From positions 1-10,202 of the forward strand of contig JABXGY010000001.1 of NCBI GenBank assembly GCA_016550395.1: 10,202 nucleotides of DNA. The letters are read 5' to 3'. The DNA comes from an archaeon. GTDB lineage: Archaea; Asgardarchaeota; Hermodarchaeia; Hermodarchaeales; Hermodarchaeaceae. Positions 1-7,179 of this stretch are shown here, piece by piece. Each line of letters opens with the position of its first letter. Position 1 is the stretch's first letter. A model generated the notes under the pieces. It saw only the letters and a program-made list of their open reading frames with translations, was not told the origin of the DNA and made no database searches. Both the position numbers and the translations under genes were made by a program.

Positions 1-858
1 AATTCTGTATTAGTTCAGAAAGATGGATATCCAATATCCAGTGCTGGTGTTTGGTTATCAGAAAATGAAATCTTTGGTTTGTCATCTTCAGCTGCGGCGA
101 TACTATCTGTGGCACAAAGGCTTCATGATGATCTGTCTTATGTTCTAATCGAGGGAGAGCGGAGTAAATTTTTACTTGCTACATTACCACGAGCTATGAA
201 CTATTTCATTACTGTGACGACACAAAGTCACAGCAATCTTGGTGCCCTTTTACTACAATTGGAAAGGACCATTTCTCATCTCGATGATGCCCTCTGGAAT
301 GAGCAGTTTATTCCTCCATTACGAACTTTTGAACAGTCAGAACGAACTCAAATTTGTAATGCTTTTAATGTACGTGAAGCTCCTAAACGAACTTGGTCAA
401 CTGGATCATTAAATATGACTATAACAGAAAATACAGCTCAACAAATTAAAGAAATTGTTACTGATTTCCTTCAAGCCTTACCTTCCGCAACAACAGGGGA
501 GGTTTGTCTTGAAGGGGGGTATTTGATTCCAACACAACGATACAATGAAGGTATGCGAATAAGAAATTCGACATTAACATACACTCTTTTTGATACATCT
601 CGAAAAGTTGCCCAGTTAGTTAAACGTACAGGAATACTCCAAGTTCTTTGTGATTGTGGAACAAAACAACATTTCATCTACCGACTAGCAGGAGGTCTTT
701 TCAGCACTCTAATCCGTAAAGGTTCAACTCGTTTAGGTCTTTTACGTCTAATAATTCCCAACTTCATCGCAGAGATTGAGTCTGTTTTAGAAAAGGCACC
801 GATAGCACAGCGACCATCCCTCGATGTGAATGGTTTTTTGGAGGCGATAGCTCGATGA
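1..858 (+). CDS. Roadblock/LC7 domain protein, probably two tandem domains (5'-partial)
   Basis: The reading frame is open from base 1 with no stop, so the gene begins upstream of the window. The TTG at 79 lies inside the first domain and is not the start. 285 residues are visible. Residues about 2-94 match the roadblock/LC7 pattern: a strand starting VLVQKDGYPISSAG, an Ala-rich helix (SSSAAAILSVAQRL), a strand pair around VLIEGERSKFLLA, and a last helix led by NLGALLLQLE. Residues about 167-266 repeat the same strand-strand-helix-strand-strand-helix order with weak sequence similarity, so a second, divergent roadblock domain is likely. Such proteins (MglB, RLC7) bind small Ras-like GTPases and can act as GAPs or scaffolds. 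The MglA-like GTPase two genes downstream is the obvious partner. The stop overlaps the next start as ATGA, which implies translational coupling. The first domain is secure; the second rests on predicted fold only. Confidence 0.82.
   Translation, partial: NSVLVQKDGYPISSAGVWLSENEIFGLSSSAAAILSVAQRLHDDLSYVLIEGERSKFLLATLPRAMNYFITVTTQSHSNLGALLLQLERTISHLDDALWNEQFIPPLRTFEQSERTQICNAFNVREAPKRTWSTGSLNMTITENTAQQIKEIVTDFLQALPSATTGEVCLEGGYLIPTQRYNEGMRIRNSTLTYTLFDTSRKVAQLVKRTGILQVLCDCGTKQHFIYRLAGGLFSTLIRKGSTRLGLLRLIIPNFIAEIESVLEKAPIAQRPSLDVNGFLEAIAR
840..844 (+). promoter_or_regulatory. Shine-Dalgarno site for the gene at 855
   Basis: GGAGG lies 10 bases before the ATG at 855, inside the end of the roadblock gene. 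It supports that start and independent or coupled re-initiation at the ATGA overlap. Confidence 0.6.
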
Positions 859-1745
859 ACACATTTCTTGATAGCGGATTGCATACACTAGGACGTAAAG
901 AGCAAGCTATTGTTTTACGATCGATTTTAGATCGGTATCCGGTTATTATTTACAGTGATTCCTGTGAGTCATCAGATTTAATTGCTGAATCACTAGTATC
1001 ATTCGTTCCCCATCGACGGGAGATGGTTTTTGGATCGGATTTTGTCTCTAATTCAGAACATGAAAGAATGATACACCATGAAAAAGGAGATTACAACGGA
1101 GAGAGAATAATCTATCGTGCTCCATCTTCGGCATCGCAGTTAGTAACTGATCAAATAACAGACTTTAGAGGATGGGTTATAGCGACTGATCAGCGCAATG
1201 TTGAAAAAATAAAGCATACCGTTACTCAAACCTCTTCTCCCCCGATCATTTTACAATTTGAAGATGATTCTCTCAGGCTGGAATCAAATGGAAATTTAAA
1301 AACTGTTAATGATACGCTTTTTGAACAAAAATTGTTAGAAAAAGTGACTTCTGAAACCCAAACAAAAATTGAGAGAATCACACGGATTTTACGTCGAACC
1401 GCCCGTGGAAAAGTAAGTGAAAGACTTGAAAAAAGCCTGATTGATCTCAAACAAGAAGAGGAACGAGTTCGTCTAAGTTTATATCGGGAACATATTCAAG
1501 CATTCGTTGAAGCAGCTTGGCGAGTTATGATCATTTTGATGCGCCTTCGACTATTGCAGGGTGTAGGAGTAAAATCTGTAATTTCGGATAAGATGCTACA
1601 ACAGGCAGTTGATTATAAAGGAGCCACAATTGACCGACTTATGGAATTTATTAAAGCCGAATGGGATGAAGATTTTCAGAGTTCCGTTCAGGAGGGGGCA
1701 GAACAAACATTTGGTGATCGGCTTGAAGGATTTTGGACGATTTAG
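855..1745 (+). CDS. Unknown protein between roadblock and GTPase genes, with central coiled coil
   Basis: I do not recognise this 296-residue protein. The N-terminal half (about 1-135) looks like an alpha/beta domain: a hydrophobic strand (YPVIIYSDS, 28-36), a helix, then VPHRREMVFGSDFVS (51-65), and a later strand GWVIA (106-110). This spacing recalls the first strand and helix of a nucleotide-binding fold, but there is no Gly-Lys-Ser/Thr Walker A, so nucleotide binding is unsupported. Residues about 155-235 are strongly helical and charged and likely form a coiled coil or helical bundle. No signal peptide is seen; the hydrophobic stretch at 220-235 is broken by Arg and reads as an amphipathic helix. 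The gene overlaps the roadblock gene by 4 bases and the GTPase gene by 13, so the three were probably made together. A GTPase regulator or effector adaptor is a guess from position alone. Confidence 0.75.
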   Translation: MNTFLDSGLHTLGRKEQAIVLRSILDRYPVIIYSDSCESSDLIAESLVSFVPHRREMVFGSDFVSNSEHERMIHHEKGDYNGERIIYRAPSSASQLVTDQITDFRGWVIATDQRNVEKIKHTVTQTSSPPIILQFEDDSLRLESNGNLKTVNDTLFEQKLLEKVTSETQTKIERITRILRRTARGKVSERLEKSLIDLKQEEERVRLSLYREHIQAFVEAAWRVMIILMRLRLLQGVGVKSVISDKMLQQAVDYKGATIDRLMEFIKAEWDEDFQSSVQEGAEQTFGDRLEGFWTI

Positions 1746-2356
1746 TATTTGGGTGGAATCGATCCGTGTTAATTGATTGGAGCCAACGAATTATTCAAAC
1801 CAAGATAGTTTATTATGGCCCTGCGATGAGTGGAAAAACCGAAAGTATCCGAGCCCTGTTTCGCCGTCTCAATATTTTATCTCGTCTCGAGTCGATTGAA
1901 ACAACTTCAGGGCGAACTCTCTTTTTTGATTATGGTCCAATTGAACTAAAGCACGGTGAATGGACTCTACAAATTCATATTTGGTCGGCAACAGGACAAG
2001 ATTACTATGCTGAAACCCGTTCAACTGTCCTGGCAGGAACTGATGGGATTGTTTTTGTAGCTGATTCAAGCCCTAATTTATTAAACGAGAATTTACGTTG
2101 TTGGGATGAGCTTAAGGGATTCTTTGGAACTCGCCTTTTAAACAGCATACCAGTTGTTTTCGCATTAAACAAACGAGATATTTGGCCCACCGTAAGCCGA
2201 TTTGCCTTCATAAATTCTTTGAGATTAAATGGTTCTTCGATAATTTTCGAAACAGTAGCTACTCAAGGGACATTCACAGTAGAGATATTACAAGAAATTA
2301 TTCGGAAGATATTACTTGAATCTAGACTTGCACAACCTAAAAGGATAGGTACGTAA
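1733..2356 (+). CDS. MglA-like small Ras-type GTPase
   Basis: This is a cytosolic GTP-binding switch protein of 207 residues, close to the usual size for the MglA family. G1/Walker A is GPAMSGKT (29-36). A stretch resembling MglA, GRTLFFDYGPI, is at 60-70. G3 is SATGQ (85-89), with Trp84 where Ras proteins have the Asp of DxxGQ; MglA proteins have TVPGQ here and also lack that Asp. DGIVFVADS follows at 104-112, G4 is NKRD (146-149) and G5 is ETVATQG (173-179). There is no C-terminal Cys lipidation motif or membrane helix. The start is uncertain. TTG 1733 has a weak GAAGGA just upstream and overlaps the previous gene by 13 bases; GTG 1766 would give 196 residues and still keep the whole G domain. 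Family members work with roadblock proteins, and one is encoded in the same cassette. Its cellular role cannot be read from the sequence. Confidence 0.9.
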   Translation: MDDLVFGWNRSVLIDWSQRIIQTKIVYYGPAMSGKTESIRALFRRLNILSRLESIETTSGRTLFFDYGPIELKHGEWTLQIHIWSATGQDYYAETRSTVLAGTDGIVFVADSSPNLLNENLRCWDELKGFFGTRLLNSIPVVFALNKRDIWPTVSRFAFINSLRLNGSSIIFETVATQGTFTVEILQEIIRKILLESRLAQPKRIGT

Positions 2357-2380
2357 TATTGCATCCTAGAGTTTCAAAAT

Positions 2381-2386
2381 GAGGAG
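2381..2386 (+). promoter_or_regulatory. Shine-Dalgarno site for fumarase alpha
   Basis: GAGGAG lies 9 bases before the ATG at 2396 and fixes that start. The gap after the GTPase stop is only 39 bases, so transcription from the upstream cassette may continue into the fumarase genes. Confidence 0.6.
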
Positions 2387-2395
2387 AACTTTAGA

Positions 2396-3274
2396 ATGCT
2401 AGCTTCAAATCTAGAAGCCACCATAGTAGAGCTGTTGCGTCTGGCTGTAACTGACTTACCAAGAGATGTCTCAAAAGGACTTGAGCAAGCACTACAAAAA
2501 GAGAATAATCCCACTGCGAAAAATCAGCTTAATGCAATCCTCGATAATATCAATCTAGCCCGTCAGAATTCCATACCAATGTGTCAAGATACAGGTATTC
2601 AAATATTCTATGTTACCGTCGGGTCGAAGTTTCCGTTACTTCATGAAATTCCTCACATAATTGAAAAAGCTGTACGAAGAGGAACCCGAGAAATCCCATT
2701 AAGACCCAACACGGTTAACCCAGTTTTACACATGAACCCCAATGATAATACTGGTTTACATATTCCATGGATTAATTGGAAAATTATTCGAGGAACAGAC
2801 CTACAAATAACTGCATTTCCTAAGGGTGGAGGTTCAGAGAATGTTTGTAAATTAGCGATGCTAACTCCTGGCAAAGGAATTAGGGGCGTAAAACGCTTTG
2901 TGATTGACGCAGTTATTGAAGCAGGGGCAAAACCATGTCCACCAACCATAATTGGAATAGGGATAGGAGGAGGTGCGGATATTTGTATGAAGCTTGCTAA
3001 AGAGCAATTGCTTAGACCTGTCGGTCAACGTCATCCTAACCAGAAAGTAGCTAAATTGGAGGAGGAATTATTAGAAGCTATTAATGCAACAGGAATTGGT
3101 CCAATGGGATTGGGTGGAGATACGACATGTTTGGATGTGCATATTGATTTTGCCATGCGACACCCAGCATCGCTCCCAGTGGGTTTTGCCGTACAATGTT
3201 GGGCTGCAAGACGTGCAACAGCGACTATCACCAAAAAGGGGAAAATAGAATTCACTTCACATAAGGTGGAATAA
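2396..3274 (+). CDS. fumA: Class I fumarate hydratase, alpha subunit
   Basis: This is the iron-sulfur half of the two-subunit class I (heat-labile) fumarase, which interconverts malate and fumarate in the cytosol. At 292 residues it has the usual length of archaeal alpha subunits. Family motifs are PMCQDTG (61-67), GSENVCK (146-152) and GGDTTCLDV (240-248). Their cysteines, C63, C151 and C245, are the expected three ligands of a catalytic [4Fe-4S] cluster whose fourth site binds substrate. The conserved FPKGGG (141-146) and GIGIGGGAD (187-195) stretches are present. The beta subunit follows after two bases, so the pair forms one enzyme. The L-tartrate dehydratase alpha subunit (TtdA) belongs to the same family and cannot be strictly excluded, but the neighbouring fumarate reductase genes favour fumarase. 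The cluster should be oxygen-sensitive, which suits an anaerobic or microaerobic host. Confidence 0.93.
   Translation: MLASNLEATIVELLRLAVTDLPRDVSKGLEQALQKENNPTAKNQLNAILDNINLARQNSIPMCQDTGIQIFYVTVGSKFPLLHEIPHIIEKAVRRGTREIPLRPNTVNPVLHMNPNDNTGLHIPWINWKIIRGTDLQITAFPKGGGSENVCKLAMLTPGKGIRGVKRFVIDAVIEAGAKPCPPTIIGIGIGGGADICMKLAKEQLLRPVGQRHPNQKVAKLEEELLEAINATGIGPMGLGGDTTCLDVHIDFAMRHPASLPVGFAVQCWAARRATATITKKGKIEFTSHKVE
3263..3270 (+). promoter_or_regulatory. Shine-Dalgarno site for fumarase beta
   Basis: AAGGTGGA sits 6 bases before the GTG at 3277, within the last codons of the alpha gene. It supports the GTG start and coupled translation of the two subunits. Confidence 0.55.
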
Positions 3275-3276
3275 CA

Positions 3277-3876
3277 GTGGTAACATACGAATTGAGTACA
3301 CCAATTTCCGAGGAAGATGTTCGAAAACTTCGTGTCAATGATGTTGTTTACATTTCAGGGACAATTTTTACAGCCCGTGATGAAGCCCACGAACGAGCTC
3401 TGGATTGGTTCAATTCAAATAAAACCTTGCCAATTGATCCCACTGGTCTAGCCGTATTTCACTGTGGTCCAATTGTAAGGAAAGTGAAAGACGAATGGGA
3501 GTTAGTGGCTGCAGGACCCACTACTAGTACGCGAATGGAAATGTATGAAGATAAATTCATTGAAGCATTCAAGATTCGCGTTATAATAGGAAAAGGGGGA
3601 ATGGGAGCAAAAACAGCAAGAGCCATGAAGAGGGTTGGAGCTATTTATGGAGCATTTACAGGAGGCGCTGCAGTATTAGCAGCGAAGGCTGTTCGTCGGA
3701 TTATTGATGTTGCTTGGCTAGATCTTGGAATGCCAGAGGCTCTTTGGATTATGGAAGTTGAACGATTTGGTCCGCTCATTGTAGCGATTGACTCCAATGG
3801 AGCGAACCTATTCGAAGAGGTTAAAGCGGGAGTTGATCGAAGTCGTGAACAGGTGTATAAACTAGCTGGTCTGTAA
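3277..3876 (+). CDS. fumB: Class I fumarate hydratase, beta subunit
   Basis: This is the second subunit of the class I fumarase. It corresponds to the C-terminal domain of single-chain bacterial FumA and supplies substrate-binding and catalytic residues. At 199 residues it is full length for the family. Visible signatures are ISGTIFTARDEAH (26-38), FHCGPI (61-66), AAGPTTSTRM (78-87), IGKGGMG (104-110) and LDLGMPEALW (148-157), all family landmarks. The start is a GTG preceded by a good ribosome binding site, two bases after the alpha stop. The gene ends 10 bases from the stop of the convergent iron-sulfur reductase gene, so the transcripts of the two strands probably overlap at their 3' ends. 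TtdB of tartrate dehydratase is the only serious alternative. Confidence 0.93.
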   Translation: MVTYELSTPISEEDVRKLRVNDVVYISGTIFTARDEAHERALDWFNSNKTLPIDPTGLAVFHCGPIVRKVKDEWELVAAGPTTSTRMEMYEDKFIEAFKIRVIIGKGGMGAKTARAMKRVGAIYGAFTGGAAVLAAKAVRRIIDVAWLDLGMPEALWIMEVERFGPLIVAIDSNGANLFEEVKAGVDRSREQVYKLAGL

Positions 3877-3886
3877 TAACAGGAGT

Positions 3887-5455
3887 TTATTTCAAGCTCT
3901 CTCCACGATAGGAGGCAGCGAGAAGATCAGTTATGTTCATCACTTTAATATTTGAATTGGAACTTTTTACCACATCAACTAATTGAATGAAACAAAATGA
4001 GCAAGACGTAGCAATAACGTCTGGTTTGACTTCACTAAGAATATCGTATTTAATTCCAGCAATTTCCTGTGAAAGCTCTCGCCGACCGGCTCGTACACCA
4101 CCGCCCGCTCCACAACATCGGTCACTATCTTCCACATCAATAAAGTCAATTTCGGGTATCAAACGCAGAAGTTTTCGTGGCTCTTCACTTATACCCTGAT
4201 GGCGATTTAGATGACACGGATCATGATAGACCACCCGAATAGGTAATGGCTTCAAATCTTGTTTGTTAAAGCGTTCAAAACCTAATTGATCGACTAAATA
4301 CTCGTTGATGTCAAATGGCTCGAAATCATATGGTGGTTTATCCTTTTCGTGTAGAACAATTGGCCAATCCTGTTTAATAGTGGACATACAGCCGGGACAA
4401 AGTCCAACCACTTTGTTAACTCCTAATTTTCTAAAGTAATCAGTATTTCGAATAACCATCTCAGAAGCGATAGAACGTGCTCCTGTTCGAAACGCAACAC
4501 TCGTGCAACATACAAAGTCTTTGGGAATGTGAACTCGCACTTTATTACGTTTCAACACTTCGACGACATTCAATCCTACTTGCTGGATTCTCAGATTTAT
4601 TAAACAACCAGGGTAAAACAGGACCTCGTCAACTGGGTCGTCTACCTCTATCACATCGGGTAATTGGTCTGTAAGAGGAGGGCTCTTTACGTCAACCGCA
4701 TACCCAGTACTTTCTATTTGTTTGATGAACCCCTGATGTCCTTCTAATGGTCCCATCTCTCGCTCAACTGCAAGCGCCCGTAAACCCTCAATCGCAGTTC
4801 GCCTAGTATCAATATGTTTGGGAATACAAACTTCTTTACACATACCACAACTTGTGCAATCATACAAGCCACTAGTCACAGCTAATTGAACACGATCACC
4901 TTGATCACGTGGATCAAATTCAAAACTAGCTAATTCTCGCATTGCGATCGGTCCGGAGAATTCCTGTTTGGCTGAAGCTACAGCGGGACAAGCAGCATAA
5001 CAAGAAAAACATTCAATACATGAACGGAGTTCCATTGCTGCGGAAATTTCTTCCCGAGTTAACTTTTCAGGACGATCAGGAGCCGATGTACGTTCTAGGT
5101 ATGGACGTAATTTCTCGAGGCGTCGAAAACCTGGTCCTAAATCTACAACAAGATCGCGGATAATTGGAAAATTGGATAATGGTTCTAGTATGTATTTTTG
5201 TAAAGGATCTACTACAGTTCGACAAGCAAGCCCGGGAATTCCATTAATATTGATTGCACAAGACCCACACTGACCAGTTCGACAATTCCAGCGATAAGCC
5301 AAAGTAGAGTCTAAATTTTGAAAAATGTAATGCAAAGCATCAAGGACCCCTTGGCGATCTGAATATGGAACTTCAAAGGTAACGTACGTTGGTTCATCAT
5401 CAATATCAGGATTGAACCGTTGAATCCGAAATTGAACCTTTTGTTTTTTAACCAT
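3887..5455 (-). CDS. tfrB: TfrB-like fumarate reductase iron-sulfur subunit fused to two CCG (HdrB-type) domains
   Basis: This 522-residue protein should pass electrons between a thiol/disulfide or quinone-type partner and the flavoprotein encoded next to it. The N-terminal [2Fe-2S] ferredoxin domain has C58, C63, C66 and C78. Two [4Fe-4S] motifs follow: C146/149/152/156 and C200/203/206/210. Two CCG domains come next, C284-CC316/317-C353xxC356 and C414-CC447/448-C485xxC488. Their spacings (31 and 35; 32 and 36 residues) fit the known CCG consensus, so both non-cubane clusters of HdrB type could be built. This order matches TfrB of methanogen thiol:fumarate reductase and related archaeal enzymes; plain SdhB/FrdB ends after the third cluster. 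There is no membrane segment. I chose ATG 5455, which has GAGG 9 bases upstream; an in-frame ATG at 5503 would add 16 unlike residues, overlap the flavoprotein gene and has no binding site. The physiological partner is unknown. Confidence 0.9.
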   Translation of the reverse strand: MVKKQKVQFRIQRFNPDIDDEPTYVTFEVPYSDRQGVLDALHYIFQNLDSTLAYRWNCRTGQCGSCAININGIPGLACRTVVDPLQKYILEPLSNFPIIRDLVVDLGPGFRRLEKLRPYLERTSAPDRPEKLTREEISAAMELRSCIECFSCYAACPAVASAKQEFSGPIAMRELASFEFDPRDQGDRVQLAVTSGLYDCTSCGMCKEVCIPKHIDTRRTAIEGLRALAVEREMGPLEGHQGFIKQIESTGYAVDVKSPPLTDQLPDVIEVDDPVDEVLFYPGCLINLRIQQVGLNVVEVLKRNKVRVHIPKDFVCCTSVAFRTGARSIASEMVIRNTDYFRKLGVNKVVGLCPGCMSTIKQDWPIVLHEKDKPPYDFEPFDINEYLVDQLGFERFNKQDLKPLPIRVVYHDPCHLNRHQGISEEPRKLLRLIPEIDFIDVEDSDRCCGAGGGVRAGRRELSQEIAGIKYDILSEVKPDVIATSCSFCFIQLVDVVKSSNSNIKVMNITDLLAASYRGESLK

Positions 5456-5481
5456 TAGTATTGGCCTCGTTAATGCAATTC

Positions 5482-7179
5482 CTAAGCCCAAGGTGGATGC
5501 CATTTAGTAACAACAACAGGTGTCGTTTGAAGTAACATCTTCCCGTTTTGTTTAGATACCACAATGTTGGTAAACCAATTTTTGTTATCAAGGCTAGGAT
5601 AATCAGTTCGATAATGTGCTCCTCTTGACTCTTTCCGAAGAAGCGCAGAACGAACAAACATCTCCGCCACAAGCAGCATATCGAGCAATTCTAGTGCATT
5701 TATCCACTCTGTATTGTAGCGCGTAGCTTTGTTCTGAACAGCAAGTTGGGAAGTGACCTGCTTTTGGTGACCGTTGATAAATCGAAGAGCTGCATTTAGG
5801 TCTTGTTCATTTCTGAATAATCCTGCTCTGTCCCACATAACACGTTGAAGCTGTTTGAGTTCCTTTATAGGGCTTAATCCATTTTCTCTATTCAAGGAAT
5901 CCATTACGCGTTCATATTCTTCATTTATTGCCTTTCGATCAAGAGAAGGAGACCGAGCAGTAGAAGCATATTTTGCAGCTGAGCTCCCAGCAATTTCCCC
6001 GAAAACTTGTCCAGCGGCAAGGGCATTTCCTCCTAAACGATTCCCACCATGTACCCCACCCGCTACTTCACCAGCGGCATAAAGCCCTGGTAAATTCGTA
6101 GCAGTCAATGCATCAATTTTAATCCCGCCCATTACGTGATGTGCTGTAGGTGTAACTTCCATTGGTTCATTCCGAATATCAATGCCAATATCAAGAAAAT
6201 CTTCTAGCATAGTGGGAAGCCTTTCTTCAATGATTTTTGTAGGTAAGAAAGATACATCTAGATATACTGCTTCGTTTTTTGTTCCACGTCCTTCACGAAT
6301 TTCTGTCGCAATTGACCTTGCAACTTCATCACGTCCTGCTAGTTCCATAGATCGAGGGTTGTATCGTTTCATAAATCGTTCGCCATCTTTGTTGAGAAGA
6401 ATTCCACCTTCACCTCGCACACCTTCAGTGACTAGACGCCCCCGCGCAGCTGGTGGGATAGCCGCACCAGTTGGATGAAACTGAAACTGTTCCATGTCGA
6501 TTAATTCAACACCAGCCTTGTATGCCATTGCGTATCCGCTTCCCACATCGGCTTGAGCATTTGTTGTTACATCATAAATCCGTCCTGCACCGCCTGCAGC
6601 CATAATTACTGCAGGAGCACGGAAAACTTTGAAATTCCCAGTTCTAATATCAACAACTGAGACACCCACTACACGATTTTTATTGGTTAGGAGAGAAGTG
6701 GCAAATACTTCATCGATAATATTTATTTCCCGTTTACGAAGTTCTTCAGTTAATGTTGACAAAACCTCATGTCCCGTCCTATCTCCAGCATAGCAAGTTC
6801 GCCGATAGGTTTGGTGACCGAAAGGACGTTGCATTATTAGTCCATCGGGAGTCCGGGAAAATATCGCACCAAAATTTTCTAGATCATATACTCTCTTTGG
6901 CGCATCTTCTACTAGGATTTCAACTAGATTCTGATTGTTCAAGAAGGCTCCAGCGCTACAGGTATCCCTCCCATGTATTTCACATAGATCATCTGGATCT
7001 AGATTTGCCAGCGCGGCGTTAATTCCTCCTTCAGCCATAACAGTATGGGCTTTTCCCAAAATATCCTTGGTAATTACTGTAATATCCAGATTTGTCTCAG
7101 AAGAAGCAATAGCTGCACGACACCCAGCGCCTCCGGCTCCAACAATCAAGACATCTGTATCAATAATTTCGAACGTCAC
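5482..7179 (-). CDS. tfrA: Fumarate reductase/succinate dehydrogenase flavoprotein subunit, TfrA-like
   Basis: This FAD subunit carries the fumarate/succinate active site. It has 565 residues, normal for the family. The dinucleotide-binding loop VGAGGAG is at 13-19. HTVMAEGG (45-52) contains H45, the position of the histidine that binds FAD covalently in SdhA/FrdA. Substrate-site motifs follow: QFHPTG (233-238), TEGVRGEGG (251-259), GRDEVAR (282-288) with R283 at the place of the catalytic arginine, and PTAHHVMGG (344-352). GGNRLGGNALA (378-388) ends the FAD domain, and RKESRGAHYRTDYP is the usual C-terminal signature. No twin-arginine signal is present, so the active site should be cytosolic. 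The start is GTG 7179, with GGTGA 6 bases upstream, overlapping the small upstream gene by 4 bases (GTGA). The reaction direction cannot be set from sequence alone. L-aspartate oxidase is a distant relative but would not sit with a TfrB gene. Confidence 0.92.
   Translation of the reverse strand: MTFEIIDTDVLIVGAGGAGCRAAIASSETNLDITVITKDILGKAHTVMAEGGINAALANLDPDDLCEIHGRDTCSAGAFLNNQNLVEILVEDAPKRVYDLENFGAIFSRTPDGLIMQRPFGHQTYRRTCYAGDRTGHEVLSTLTEELRKREINIIDEVFATSLLTNKNRVVGVSVVDIRTGNFKVFRAPAVIMAAGGAGRIYDVTTNAQADVGSGYAMAYKAGVELIDMEQFQFHPTGAAIPPAARGRLVTEGVRGEGGILLNKDGERFMKRYNPRSMELAGRDEVARSIATEIREGRGTKNEAVYLDVSFLPTKIIEERLPTMLEDFLDIGIDIRNEPMEVTPTAHHVMGGIKIDALTATNLPGLYAAGEVAGGVHGGNRLGGNALAAGQVFGEIAGSSAAKYASTARSPSLDRKAINEEYERVMDSLNRENGLSPIKELKQLQRVMWDRAGLFRNEQDLNAALRFINGHQKQVTSQLAVQNKATRYNTEWINALELLDMLLVAEMFVRSALLRKESRGAHYRTDYPSLDNKNWFTNIVVSKQNGKMLLQTTPVVVTKWHPPWA

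Noticed and set aside
29..110. Walker A-like site in the 296-residue unknown protein
   Set aside because: The segment after the first strand (SDSCESSD, residues 34-41) lacks the glycines and the Lys-Ser/Thr needed for a P-loop. The coordinates given are protein residues, corresponding to about bases 939-1184.
79..858. TTG at 79 as the start of the first gene
   Set aside because: The frame is open back to base 1, and the upstream residues complete the first strands of the roadblock domain, so the gene is truncated by the window rather than starting at 79.
1226..2211. Minus-strand open frames of 66-74 residues opposite the unknown protein and the GTPase
   Set aside because: They are shadows of real plus-strand genes, with no ribosome binding site or recognisable domain.
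3877..3886. Shared bidirectional terminator between the convergent operons
   Set aside because: Ten bases hold no hairpin and no clear T-run on either strand. The only T-rich bit (TTTATTTC) is inside the end of the opposite gene.
5456..5503. 16-residue N-terminal extension of the iron-sulfur subunit from ATG 5503
   Set aside because: It overlaps the flavoprotein gene, has no ribosome binding site and is unlike the family. ATG 5455 has a well-placed GAGG.
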